Positions 10,024 to 24,900 of a DNA stretch of 64,000 nt are shown here, piece by piece. Source of the DNA: Adineta vaga (lineage: Eukaryota > Rotifera); NCBI GenBank assembly GCA_021613535.1, contig CP075493.1:9734001-9798000 (forward strand), written 5' to 3'. How positions within the stretch are numbered: the first letter of the stretch is position 1; each line of letters begins with the position of its first letter. The notes beneath the pieces were generated by a model. That model was not told where the DNA came from and ran no database searches. It was given only the letters and a program-made list of their open reading frames with translations. Position numbers and translations under genes: made by a program.

Positions 10024-11246
10024 ATGACTTGGAATTCAGCTTGTAGTATTGCATCCGATGATGAGAGTTCTCGACATAGTTTTCTATCCGATTGTGATTC
10101 AGAATTTGATCTAAAACCACCACCACGATATCCAGCAGAAAAACGATCATATTCTACATCAAATAAAAATACGATCACTCGTCTTGAACCACCTTTAACA
10201 AGATCAAGAGCAAAGGCACTAGAAAAATCCATGAATTTAACACAACTATTACCACAACAAAAACGTCAATCAACATTACGACGTAGTATTGATACATTTA
10301 CTGGAATGGCATCAACATTAACGAATAGTTTAAATAATACATCGATTCTGTTTCCAAAACAAGAATCATCCAATGAACGGTTAGTTACTTGATAAAAAAA
10401 TATATCAAAAATAAAACAAAGATTCGATCATGTTTTTATTTTAAGAATATCAACTTCGCCATTGGATGGTGTTAATATATTAGCTGATCGATTCGAAAGT
10501 TGTAGTTTAGATGAAGGAAGATGTAAGAATTTTATTTTTCTTTCAAATAAAAATAATGTCAATATTTATTTTAATTAGTAAACAAAAATTGTCTTTGGCC
10601 AAGTCGAGAAACGAATAGTCATTATCAACGTCCTATAAATCCATCACTTTCCAATCAGATGTTTGGTACGAATTCAATTTCTCCGCTAAATAATTCCCCA
10701 TTATTTGCTCAATCATCATCACCTCTATTCGGTCAACAACAACAAGCTCAATTATGGTCTCGCTTTCGTTATGCTGCTTCAACTCTTCGTGATCACATGT
10801 CCATTGAACAAACTAATTCAAATCTTCAACAAGTTCCTTCGAATATCTTCACATCTAATCATAATTATCTATTTAATCTCAATGATCAATCTACTATGTT
10901 ATTACCTGCACAAACAGTACCAACTCGTTTATTAACATTCCCCAATCGTTCTCTATCATCATCATTGCAACCTCCAACCGAAGAATTATCATCTTCTCTC
11001 TTCAGACAACGCAAAACTACATCCACAACAGATCCGATACCATCTACACGTACAGAAGATGTTACTGTTCGTCAAATATCTTCATCCAAAGTCTTCTTTA
11101 CATTAACCATATTCATCATTGGTCTTACACTTGGTTATTTGTTAACAAATACACTACCACCGAGTATTGTTTGGACATTATGTATGAAATATTTGCATTA
11201 CTTATATATTTACCTTCAAGCTATATTGAATTACTTTACTAGTTAA
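10024..11246 (+). CDS. Unrecognised Ser/Thr-rich protein with one C-terminal transmembrane segment
   Basis: Three exons: 10024-10379, 10446-10522 and 10579-11246. All junctions keep the frame and give about 366 residues. The protein is rich in Ser, Thr, Asn and Gln and is probably disordered, with FG-like and SPLF patches (NSPLFAQ, SSPLFGQQQQ), an acidic start (SIASDDESSRHSFLSDCDSE) and scattered RSRAK/RRS basic sites. Near the C terminus a single hydrophobic helix, VFFTLTIFIIGLTLGYLLTN, is followed by about 35 residues with a second weakly hydrophobic stretch (LHYLYIYLQAILNYF). The topology suits a tail-anchored or inner nuclear membrane protein, but I cannot name a family. Start chosen at the ATG 15 nt after an acceptor (ttattctag). 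The longer reading that includes the acceptor is unlikely. Confidence 0.75.
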
Positions 11247-11583
11247 TTATTGTCATATATAATTACTTTGTTGTTTTCTTTTTCTTTTTGTTAAGTTTAA
11301 TTTACGTACAGTGATATGTAATTGTTGTTGTTGTTGTTGTTGTTATTATTGTTCTTTCCTTTTCATTGTTGTAGTATCATCAGTTTTAAATAAAAATATG
11401 ATTTTGAAATTGTGATAACAAATTTTAAAAAAACACCGAATATTTTCTTAAATTAATCAATTCGATTGAAATACATGAATATGAATAAAGAGAAAGAAGA
11501 AGAAGAAGAAGAAGAAGAATAGAAAAAAAGTAATTGTATATTTTATTCCAGAAAGCAAAAGAATAGATGTGATAAGTAGATGT
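11247..11583. other. Convergent 3' flanks with microsatellites
   Basis: Lies between two convergent genes. It contains a GTT run (about 11322-11350) and a GAA run (about 11488-11519). An AATAAAAATATG element near 11389 is a likely poly(A) signal for the + strand gene. Confidence 0.5.
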
Positions 11584-13278
11584 TTAGGAATGTTTTTTAT
11601 TCTCTGTTTCAGAAGTATTAGCTGGTATATGAGATGATTTTCGTAGAGATTGATGTGTTGTAGCAGCACCATCTGTTGTTTCGATTTCATCACAATCATG
11701 TAATAATTCAAGACTTTTAATATATCGATGTGAAAAAACATCTATTGAATATTTAATTCAATGAATTCAATTTTAGAAAAACATTCTCTTACCTATGTAA
11801 AAAGACGCACCATTGTAAACACTAACAGCAAATATTGAACAAAGAAAAACAACATTTACATACCTAGAAGAAAGAACAATTTAAAAAGAAAAGGAATATG
11901 TTACAAATGTTTACTTACATATTTCGATAATACCATAGACAAACTGGTAAAATTGATAATAACATATAAGCAAATTGTAAAAAGAAATAAAACACAACTT
12001 TATATCGATTGATTCCATCATTGGATCCATCAAAACCAAATTTTTGTATAAGACGTGAAACAAAACCATCCTTATCTGCTAATAACCATGTATATGATGT
12101 TGCTCGTAAACCTCGTGCAACTTTATCACGACGTCCATAAATAATAAAGGCATAATACAATACTTGCCATATTAGATAGAAAATAACTGTATAGAAAACA
12201 GCAGTTTTTGTATGAAGCGATGAACCAATATGAACAATAGCTGGATAATGTTCCCGTTGAAGTTCAATTGGTAAAAGCCAACGAATTGTAAACAATGTTA
12301 ATGGTGGATACCTATTCATCAGATAGAAACGTTACGAATCAAAATTGAATAAATTTATTTACATATGAATAAATAAGCTTGTAACTTTGTCAAGACCTAT
12401 GCAAATATGATTATTTAGTCTATATAGATATGATTATAAATTATATATCTTACTATGAAAAACGAGTGAATTTCTCCAAAGAACTATTGCAAAACCTAAT
12501 GGTCCATGGCTTAATGTATAACAAACAGTAAAAAGAATTTTTGATGATGGAAATATCCACAAATAGAGTAGAGTTAAAAGATTAACAAAATAGCATAGAT
12601 CATAGACTGAAAAAAAACAAGAAAATGAATTTTTGCTTTTTCAATGAAAATATATAATGTTCAATTTACCAAAATAATGCCAACTTTTACGTTTATAGAT
12701 AAGAAATCGAAGTGTAATCAAAAATAAAGCTTGATAGGTGTAAACAAGTGGTAAAATATGTGGCCAACGGCCAGCTAGAATAATCAATAATAAGTGATTG
12801 TCGAAAAGAAATTCGGTTCTTTATACCAATTAATGGTGAAAAACAAGCATTCGCAACTCCAATGGAAAATGAAATTTTATCTCGTGTTCGAATAAAACTT
12901 GGTTTTTTTATATTTTCCGACCATTTATGAATACGTTGTTGTAATTGAGTCTTTAAAAGACGCTTTTGTGCTTCAAGTTCATCAATAGTTCGTCGTAAAC
13001 GTTGCCGAGAATCTTCTCGCCGTTCTTCAACTAATTTATCAATAGATTTAGTTTTGCTATTGAAATGAAATTTTCGTTAGATTCTTACTTTGAGTTGTTA
13101 TATTATCAATTCTATCAGAAACAACTTCAAGAAAATCGTAAAAATCAAGTTCTTCTTCATCGTCATTGAGATTTTCATCACTACTATTTTCTGCAGTCAA
13201 AATTCCATTAATTGAATCTCGTCGTATTTCTTCATCACTTGAATTTTTTTCATCTTTTAATATATTCTCGTCAGTCAT
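11584..13278 (-). CDS. Glycerophosphocholine acyltransferase family (GPC1-type, DUF2838) multi-pass membrane protein
   Basis: About eight short exons. The N terminus is acidic (MTDENILKDEKNSSDEE ... DDEEELDFYDFLEV), then comes a coiled-coil/basic stretch (VEERREDSRQRLRRTIDELE), then the multi-pass region. Family hallmarks are SHGPLGFAIVLWRNSLVFHS, LDKVTSLFIHMYPPL, RWLLPIELQREHYPAIVH, FYLIWQVLYYAFIIYGRRDK, ATSYTWLLADKDG and FVFYFF-type helices. Together these are the DUF2838/Gpc1 signature. Fungal and plant Gpc1 transfers acyl groups to glycerophosphocholine to make lysophosphatidylcholine in the ER. The same activity here is inferred. C-terminal tail hydrophilic, stop at 11584. The ATG sits 2 nt after an acceptor (tttattctag). 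KDM8 ends 84 nt upstream on the same strand. Confidence 0.82.
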
Positions 13279-13362
13279 ATCTAGAATAAATATATACATC
13301 TGACTTTTTGAAATATTCACTTAAATTTTTAAATAGTATCGAATGCTAATTCTTAAATGCAT

Positions 13363-15052
13363 TTATGTCCACCAGAAATTTACAGAAAAACTAGGTGAAA
13401 GAGACCGAACATAATGCCAATGACGAGCAGGCATGTAAAGCATATCACCAGGTTGAAGAATAAATTCAACATACGGAACATCTTTAAATAGAGGAAATCG
13501 ATCGTAATCAGGATTTTCAACATCAATCTAAATAAAACTACAATTTGATAAATAGTCATTCCGTTGGATGAACTTACGGAACTCGTATTGTTTAACATAG
13601 AAGAACCAAGCGCATACAATCTTGAAGAATAAATTGGATCATATAAACGAATGTATTTTTCTCCAACGATCTAAATGAAGACAATTTTGTTCAATTACAT
13701 TCATTTGTTTTATATCATTACTTGAGCAAGAAGATTTTGTTTAGGATCATTATGTAACGGAGAAATAGTTTGCTTTGGACCAATCCATCTAAAATTAACA
13801 TTTATAATAGAACATTGTCTCGTATTACAAATGATCAACATACGCATTGAGATCAACTTCTTCATCTTCATTTTCATTTTCATGTAAACTTATGTAACAA
13901 TAATCGGGTATGCAAATATCTTTTTTCAAATCAGGAATCTATAGAATAAAATAAATAGATTATACATACAAACAAACAAATGTCTTCTTCTTTACTTGAT
14001 CTAATAAAGGATGTTGAGCTAAATAACCACGTTTTGATGACTTTAAGAAATTCGACATTAACATAGATATATCTACGTAAATAATACGACTTACTCTTTG
14101 TTTGCAATATTGATTGACAAAATCAGCAATTGTCATTAATTTCTGTGTCCAATCATCATCTGAATAACGACTACCTAATTCAATTGGTACTGTTCGATCA
14201 CCAGCTGATTTAATTAGATATTCAAAACTATAAAATCAATATTAAATGAAAATATCAAACAAATATGATCTTACCTCCATTTTTTCATTGCTGGCCAATG
14301 ATCAATACATCCGGTAAGAATCACAGGTTTCTTTGTTTGCATATAACACGTAAGAAATTGTTCTATCGATGGACAGTGAATACGTTTAATATCTTTTCTT
14401 GGATCAAGAATTGGAATTGACATCCAATTGAAATTCTTCTCTTCCTCCTCCTCCTCATCACCATCATCATTATCGAGACGGATTCGTTTTGACGTAAACA
14501 AATCCACATCCTAAAAGTAATCGAATTTCATTACAAAATAAGCGCAATGTAAAAAAGATCAATCTAACTACTGATTCTTCTTTTCTGAGATTTTCATTAA
14601 TAATATCAATTAATTCATTAAATTGTTTTTCAAGTATTGGTCCTCCAAGTAAAATTCCTAGATCACATTTCTTCACAATATCCTACTAAAAAGAAATACA
14701 ATCAATAATTCAATCGAATGATATGATACTATACATTTACTTGATAATTATCATGTAGTATTACTGTACAATCAGCAAGAACATCAATATAACAAGCATA
14801 TGCATATAAATATCGATATGCTGGTTTAACATTCTGCCATATCCCAGTATTTAATTTCTCCCATGAATATTCTAGAACAATTTTGATATAAAGTTTGATT
14901 TTTTCTATTTGTTGTTTTGAAGATAATAAATTTCGAGCTGTTTGTAAATAATTTACTAAACATAAATCAATTTGATCTTTTGTAAAATCTTCATCGAAAA
15001 CATTCAATTGTAGATGTCCGATTATGTGTTGAATATTCGTATGAAAATTCAT
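13363..15052 (-). CDS. KDM8: KDM8/JMJD5 JmjC-domain 2-oxoglutarate oxygenase
   Basis: Around ten small exons. The N-terminal helical domain has EYSWEKLNTGIWQNVKPAYR and AYACYIDVLADC, then KKCDLGILLGGPIL, both typical of KDM8. A low-complexity acidic stretch (GDEEEEEEKN) leads into the JmjC domain: KKPVILTGCIDHWPAMKKW, GYLAQHPLLDQIPDLKKDIC, NAWIGPKQTISPLHNDPKQN, GEKYIRLYDP, MLYMPARHWHYVRSLSPSFS and the terminal VNFWWT. The Fe(II) triad H-x-D ... H is present (HND in SPLHND, and the His of ARHWHY). KDM8 is a nuclear arginyl C-3 hydroxylase, also reported to act on histones. The ATG directly follows an acceptor (ttgtttttatag). LETM1 ends 126 nt upstream on the same strand. Confidence 0.93.
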
Positions 15053-15178
15053 CTATAAAAACAATGCATAATCAAAGAAAGAGAGTTTACGGCTAATTTT
15101 TGACTAAAAGAAAACGAAAAGAAACAAAAAAGAGGACTTTGCTAGATTGAAAAATATATAAATAAATCAATGAATTAT

Positions 15179-17861
<2,683 letters not shown>

Positions 17862-17900
17862 TTGATGTTATCAAAACAATTTAATCTAAAATAGATTTGA

Positions 17901-18932
17901 TTAGTGAAAAAAATCTTGTAACTTTTTTTGGCAAAATTCAATCTTATTCTTATCAAAAATTAAATCACAAGTTTGTAACATCAATTGATAAATATCTTCT
18001 TTAGTTAAATGAAATGTTTGAACTAAATCGAAGATTTCCGATGATAAACAACAATTCATTAAACCACTGTCATCTGTACAGATTGCTAAAGGATGTTTAT
18101 TTGTATAGAACAAATTAAAATGATGTTCTGTTAAATCAGATAAATTCATTGTTAATGAATTTGATGTTGGACATAATTCCAAAGGAATTCGTTCTTTAAT
18201 AACACGTTCTTCTTGATCATTTGTACGAAAATTAAAGTGACCAAGACGTGTAGGTTTATAATCAAGTATAAGATTATTTTCATGTGAACATTCTTTATCA
18301 GGTAATTCACCGATATGAATAGTTGTTGATAAATTCATTTTTTTAGCTAAATCAAAAACTGGAAGAAAACGTTCGAAAGATTTTATATTCGGATCACCGG
18401 ATAAATCAAGACCAACTACATATGGGCGATACGTTTCAGCTAGTTTCAAAGTTTCCATAGCTTGTTCAACAGTTTGTGTTCGATCAATACTTAAGATTAA
18501 TCGTGAACAAATTTTCTCTTCATAACCTTTCATAATCTCTAAAATTGCCTCGATATAATTCGATGATGAAATCGTTCCATTATTAAAGGAACGAGGGCGT
18601 GTACGTAATTCAACATACATGATGTGATCATCAATAAAATCTTCCAATGTTTCACGTGTAATACGACGAATATCGTCTAAATTTGTTACACATGAACGAA
18701 GTAAAGCAAATTTTTCGAAAACATTTGCCATTCTTGCATGCGTATCACCCGAATGAAAGTCTTTGTCCAATGTATCCAAACGAAGTTGATCCGTTGATGA
18801 CGAAAGTAATTGACGAAATGTTGATGAACGAATACATCCATTGAGATGTGCATGAAGTTCAATTTTAGGAATTAATTGACAGAAACGACGCAGATCGTCC
18901 ATTTTCGCGGTGTGAAAACTTCCAAATAACAT
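17901..18932 (-). CDS. ADAL: ADAL: N6-methyl-AMP deaminase (adenosine deaminase-like), intronless
   Basis: One uninterrupted reading frame of 343 codons, or 333 if translation starts at the internal MDDLRRFCQLIPK (18902). Motifs of the metal-dependent adenosine deaminase family are complete: the HxH pair in PKIELHAHLNGCI, VGLDLSGDP, the catalytic His-Glu in TTIHIGELPD, the substrate His in TRLGHFNF, LCPTSNSLT, and the Asp pair in AICTDDSGL. The sequence order is that of ADAL/MAPDA, which removes the N6-methylamine from N6-methyl-AMP to give IMP in breakdown of m6A-containing RNA. It is intronless while its neighbours have eight to ten introns each, so it may be an old retrocopy or have lost introns. 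It is the first gene of the four-gene minus-strand cluster. Confidence 0.92.
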   Translation of the reverse strand: MLFGSFHTAKMDDLRRFCQLIPKIELHAHLNGCIRSSTFRQLLSSSTDQLRLDTLDKDFHSGDTHARMANVFEKFALLRSCVTNLDDIRRITRETLEDFIDDHIMYVELRTRPRSFNNGTISSSNYIEAILEIMKGYEEKICSRLILSIDRTQTVEQAMETLKLAETYRPYVVGLDLSGDPNIKSFERFLPVFDLAKKMNLSTTIHIGELPDKECSHENNLILDYKPTRLGHFNFRTNDQEERVIKERIPLELCPTSNSLTMNLSDLTEHHFNLFYTNKHPLAICTDDSGLMNCCLSSEIFDLVQTFHLTKEDIYQLMLQTCDLIFDKNKIEFCQKKLQDFFH

Positions 18933-19183
18933 TAGATAGATTTTATTCTACAGACACTTATGACGCTACTTTCAACGAATGAAAAGAACTTGCTAGTAGC
19001 GCTATGAATGCGTCACTTATTATACAGATGGAGCAACAACTCAGAGCTGATGAAATACAAAGAAGAAGCCAATTGAAAGATGATTCGAAATTAATCATTA
19101 TAAATTTTTTTACTTAGTTATGATGATCATTGAAATATAAGTATTTTCTTTTGCATTATTCCAAAGTATCGTTTACCTTGTTA
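18933..19183. promoter_or_regulatory. Short divergent promoter region between ADAL cluster and acid phosphatase 1
   Basis: About 250 nt between divergent ATGs, which must serve both the minus-strand cluster beginning with ADAL and the + strand phosphatase. AT-rich; no canonical box identified with confidence. Confidence 0.4.
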
Positions 19184-20476
19184 ATGTGTACGATGTTTTT
19201 CTTTTCCCTCGTGATTTTATGTGAATTAACAATTGTAATCTCATCTGATTTCGGTAGATTTATTTAAAAGATCTAATCATCTGAATATCGAACTTTTTTC
19301 CAGGTCGATATGATTTAGTTGTCGATAAAAATAATAATGATGGAATAACACGTTTCTTTGTTGTTGCTGATTGGGGTGGTTTACCATTTCGACCATATGA
19401 AACTCCAGCTGAAATTGCTATTGCTAAAGCAATGGGCATTTTAGGTCAAAAACTAAATACTAGTTTTCAATTAGCATTAGGAGATAATTTCTATTTCGAT
19501 GGTGTAAAATCAGCGAATGATTCAAGATTTGAAGTAAGATTGAACTTTTTACAAAATAATGCTTATTTGTAAATGTAGCATACATTCGAACATGTATTTT
19601 CGGCAGCATCCTTACAAACACCATGGTATGTGGTAGCTGGTAATCACGATCATTTAGGAAATGTTTCAGCACAAATTGAATATGGTAAATTATCCAAACG
19701 ATGGTAATAACAAACCGTTCATAAACAGAATTGATTTTTCTGTCTATTATATTGAAAACATTTTTAGGATATTTCCAGATTATTTCTATACATTTTCATT
19801 ATGGCAAAGTGATCAACAAAAGAAATTGATTGATTTTATCATGATTGATACTGTATTACTTTGTGGTGGTACAAATTTATCCGATTGGGAACATGCTCCA
19901 TTACGAGGACCTGAAAATTCGTATGTAGCTGATCTTTATTGGCAATGGATCGAAGAACAGCTTCGACAATCAACGTATGTATTGTATTGAAAGATATCTA
20001 ATTAATTGATGATGATCTATTTTTTTAGTGCACCGTATTTGATAGTCAGTGGTCATTATCCAATTTATTCAGTTGCTGAACATGGTCCAACTCAATGTCT
20101 TGTTGATCGTCTTCGACCTTTACTTCATCAATATCAAGCCACAACATATCTTTGTGGACATGATCATAATCTTCAAGTAACAAAGATTAGTTAGTTAATA
20201 AAAGATTATACATATTTCTTTCCATTTTAGCATTTGGTTGATGATATGGATGAATCACATTTGAATTATTTCGTTGTTGGCGCTGCAAATTTCATTTCAA
20301 ATAATCATGACCATACGAAAGATGTTCCGGTTGATTCATTGAAATTCTTTTGGGGTGGTTCAATTGTGTTTGGTGGTTTTGGATTAATTCAAGTAGATAA
20401 TATTCAACTGAATTTTTCATTTATTGATCGTTCAGAGAAAACGTTGTATCAAACAACTTTAAAACCACGCTTTTAA
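19184..20476 (+). CDS. Purple acid phosphatase, tartrate-resistant type (copy 1)
   Basis: Six exons separated by introns of about 50-60 nt. Exon 1 is a signal peptide ([20 protein letters not shown]). Metal-binding motifs of the ACP5/TRAP family follow in order: FVVADWGGL (Asp ligand; the usual Gly before it is Ala), [10 protein letters not shown] (Asp and Tyr ligands), [10 protein letters not shown] (Asn ligand), LIVSGHYP (His) and LCGHDHNLQ (two His). Other matches are [23 protein letters not shown] and the C-terminal [14 protein letters not shown]. Products of this class are secreted or lysosomal di-iron acid phosphatases of about 35 kDa. The initiating codon could be 19184 or the in-frame ATG at 19193. 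A paralogue with the same intron positions follows 192 nt downstream. Confidence 0.9.
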
Positions 20477-20668
20477 TTTGTGATATTTTTTGTTTTCTAA
20501 TAACAAATAAAAAACAACTGATACTTTTCTATAAGAAATATCTATTGCACTTGAATTCTTATCTTTAACATACAGAAATCTAACTAGGTTATCTCTATTT
20601 ATTTTGCAAACATATTTGCATCTTCCTTACATACATTCACTTTTTTACGTTGCTACTGTTTTGAAACA

Positions 20669-21976
20669 ATGTTGCTAATCTTTCTAGCATATCTTACCAT
20701 CGTTTATCAAGTTTCAATTGCGTTTCCGTCTAGCTTTGGTAGGTAGTTTCTATAAAACTAGAAATTTGTTGACATTGAAGTATTCTCATTATGTAGGTCG
20801 ATATGATCTAGTAGCAAAAGAAAATGATGATGGAACAGTAAGATTTTTTGTTGTTGGTGATTGGGGTGGTCTACCAGTTTCACCATTTGATACACCATCC
20901 GAAGTAGCAATAGCTGATGCTATGGGTAAATTAGGTGTGAAACTAAATACAACTTTTCAATTAGCATTAGGTGACAATTTTTATTATGATGGTGTTCAAT
21001 CAGTAAATGATTCAAGATTTCAAGTACAAAACTTTGATTTATTTTCTTTTTTTTTACAAAAATCAAAGCTAATTTGTTTGTTTTAGAATACTTTTGAACA
21101 TGTGTTTTCTGCTACAGCATTGCAAACTCCATGGTATGTCTTAGCCGGTAATCATGATCATAGAGGTAATGTTTCTGCAGAAATTGAATATGGTACAACA
21201 TCGAAACGATGGTGAGTGTGTATTGGTTTTCTTTATTTTTCTATGAATCGTTATATTCTAATGTAAACAGGGTATTTCCAGATTATTTCTATTCATTTAC
21301 ATTATGGCAAAGTGATCAACAAAAGAGATTGATTGATTTTGTCATGATTGATACTGTTCTATTATGTGGTGGAGATACTCTATCCGATTGGGATCATCGA
21401 CCATTAGAAGGTCCTACAAATGAACTTGTTTCTGAGGCATATTGGCAATGGATTGAAGGACAACTTCGTCAATCATCGTCAGTATCCTACAGTGACATAA
21501 TAAATTTGATTGATTTTCGTTGATGAAATTCTAGAGCACCATATCTAATTGTCAGTGGTCATTTTCCAGTTTATTCAGTTGCTGAACATGGTCCAACTCA
21601 ATGTTTAATTGATCGCCTTCGTCCTATGCTTCATCTATATCATGCAACAGCATATCTCTGTGGACATGATCATAATCTTCAAGTAAAAGTGATTTATTGA
21701 TCTATTAAAATGAGTTTCTTCCAATTTTAGCATTTATCTAATGATATGGACGGAGTACATATGAATTATTTTGTTATTGGTGCTGCTAATTTTATTGATC
21801 CAAGCCAAGAACATGCACAAGATGTTCCAGCTGATTCATTGAAATTCTTTTGGGCAGGCTCACAGGTTTACGGTGGTTTCGCTCTAGTTGAAGTCAATAA
21901 TACACATATGAGTTTATCATTTGTTGATCATTCAGAACAAACATTATATCAAACAGTGATGACACCTCGATCGTAA
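20669..21976 (+). CDS. Purple acid phosphatase, tartrate-resistant type (copy 2)
   Basis: Tandem duplicate of the gene just upstream, with the same exon structure. Exon 1 is a signal peptide ([20 protein letters not shown]). Ligand motifs are [37 protein letters not shown] and LCGHDHNLQ, all present, so it should be a competent di-iron phosphatase. Differences from copy 1 are spread along the protein (for example NATG-type surface loops and the C-terminal [18 protein letters not shown]), and intron sequences no longer match closely, so the duplication is not very recent. The first intron (gtaggtag ... attatgtag) interrupts the codon for the residue before RYDLV exactly as in copy 1. Confidence 0.9.
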
Positions 21977-24900
21977 TTTGAATTTTTTTATTTTTTATTT
22001 TTTTCTAAAAAAATAAAATCTACGATCAATTTAAAAATTTCCAAGGAAAAAATGCTATAAATGAGTTTATCGCCATAAAGTGTGAGTATGTACGTGCCTA
22101 TACAGTCAATGATCATTAGGATCTATCGAAAAAAAAATTTCCATGTATATATGCATATCAAGTAGGAGATTGAAGTGAGGACAAGTCATAAAGTGTGATC
22201 GGCATTGAGAACTGAAATGATTATTGTTGTGTTTGTCCGATATTAAGCATGAAAATCTTGTGCATACTTAATTCTCCTAAATAAATATTCTCAATCTATT
22301 TGATGATCAAAACATTTTATCGTTATAAATCACACTTATTCTTCTTTTTGGCATGAATATTACTCATCTAAAATTCAACAATTATGTGTCATATTTGCTG
22401 TTTCTCTTCACTGATCAATCCAATTTGATGTTTACTTCTTCTTCTGACAGCAACAGAAAAATCAATAAGAACACTTAAAACGAAATATCATTAGTAATTC
22501 GATCTGATCTATTCTGTTATAGACACGCGTACGTAATCTTCATGTTACTGAGCCATGAACCGCCTTTGTAATATGAATCATAAAAATGTTTGCTATTGAT
22601 TTTTTTCAATCAAAAATTTCGTCATCAATAGAAATGCGACGATGACTTAATAAAGTCGAAAAACAGATTGTCTCAAGAGAACAGAAAAGAAAAAGAAAAT
22701 GTAGACATTAATGATCAATTATTCTTTTTTTCCCTTCCATTTACACAACTGATATTGATTAGACAGAAACGAATAGTGATGATAGTTAGTCGTTGCTCGC
22801 CAGTGATTAATAACTTATCAACAAGACATGATGTTCAATATCATCCTATCTAAATACACATGTTTGCAGATATATAATGTGTCCCATTTCTATCAAGAGA
22901 TCGATCGACATCTGATAGGGTTGAAATATGCGCGTGCCGAGCATAGAATTGAGGCGGAGAGATTGGACGGCAATTAGTTTTCAATGTATTCATTCGAAAA
23001 TGGCATTTCAAATCATAGAGGTATACATTTCCGACAATTGTATGTTTGATGTAGTGATACTCAATTACACTAGTCGGTTTAATCAAGTTGCCATTTAAAA
23101 GAAAAATCAAATATAATGAACAAAAGAAATGGTTTTTCTCCTTTCTTTCTTTCTTTCTATCTCTCTCTTTGAGATTAATCAATGGATGAATGATAACAGA
23201 AGGAGAAGAAAAAGGAAAAAAGACAATTGTTTATGTCACTCAAGCAAGACAGGCCATAGTCAAACTAACAGAAGGAAGAAAAGAGCCAAGACATTGATGC
23301 TTGTTTAATTATTTTCTCATTAATCTGTTAATTGGCTACGTTGGATTGTATGTTTAAGAGCAGAAGAAGAAAAATAGATAAGCATAAGAATACTACTAAG
23401 AATCTGTTATTATTAGCTATTCATAAGAGAAGAATTCTTTTTCTCATCATTTTGACGTTTTTCAGACGACTTTATTAATGTTACAACTTTTCTTTTATTA
23501 TATCTCTTAAATTTTAATTAAATCATGGATAAATGCTACTGGCGTTATTGGTAGGTATATATGAATCGTATTCATTCATTCACTTCATCATCTCAATGTG
23601 TAAAAGATTGATTGCATGAGAAATAAAGACAATAGTACACAAAACCCAATTCTTCTATCTATTTGTGTCTCGTCGCATAGAGGAAGTACACACACAGACT
23701 ATTGACATAAATGTATATACATTCATACATACACACGGTATTCACTCTCATCAAACTAGATTTTTCATTGTCGTTTGTTTAAACAGAAGAAGAAAAAAAG
23801 AATGAGCTCAAAATTCGATCGTTATCATTGTCTAGAAGAAGAGCTCAGATGATGGCGCGACAGCACGTTACGATGGATGAATAAACGTGAAATCTATGCT
23901 GCGTCATCTATTCGAAGGTGTATGTTAATCTTTGTACTTGAACCTATGTGTAGAAGCTGGATAAATTAGATGGGGAGAGAGAGAGAGAAAGAAAGAAAGT
24001 AAGAGAAGAAAGAATCAAAGTAAATAAAGAACGAATAAATGTAAGTATGTACGTAGTACGAAAAGAGTAAAGTTTTTTTCTGTGTTATTATTGTGTATCT
24101 CTCTCGCTCTTTTACTCATCTCGTCCTTTCAATATGTATGTATGTGTCTATGTCGATCTTTTCATAACTCTTACGATTTGAAATAGTGATGATAGATGAT
24201 GAAAATTCGAGGACGTGATCAACTTCGAGACACAACAACAAGTAAGCTTGACATTTCCTTATAAATGTAACAATGACACTTCTATTGTTCTTTTATCAAT
24301 GACAAACATGTCTTGATTATGACATATTTTACTAGTATGAAATAAAAATCTGAAAATCGGATATTTTGTCTATCTAGAACCATTACTTGTTGATGATTGG
24401 TGGAGTAAATATTGCAAAAAGCATGATTTATTCCCATTGGACTCTTTTTTTTACTGTTTTTTCTTCTTTTCTCTATTCACACATTGTGCTATATGAGAGT
24501 ATAGGAAATCGGATATTCACTCTCTTACTCGTTCGTTCTCGCGCACTTCTTTTATTGTATAAAAATGCAAATATGTGAATGTGTAAGAAGAAGAATAAGA
24601 AGAGAGTGAGAGGAGAAGAAAAGCAGAGTTAGATCTAAGTGCGAATTTCTCTTTCTCTCTCTCTCTTTGCCTCCGTGAAAAAAAGAAAATAAGAACATTT
24701 TGTTGGAAGAGAACTCGTTCTATACTGTATACATTTTTTTTCTCTCTCTTCATCACATCTCGTTTTTATCAATCAAACTGATTTTGACCTTTTTGAATAA
24801 ATGGTATTTTCATTAGATTTATAGTCTCTCACATACATACGTCTCGAACGTTGTGTCATCTATTCACAGCAGCAACATTTTCTGCTCTTTAGAGGTAAGT

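Noticed and set aside
22850-23182. Open frame in the 22-27 kb desert with Arg/Lys/Glu-rich start
   Set aside because: Encoded by a CTTT/TCTC simple repeat; not a protein signal.
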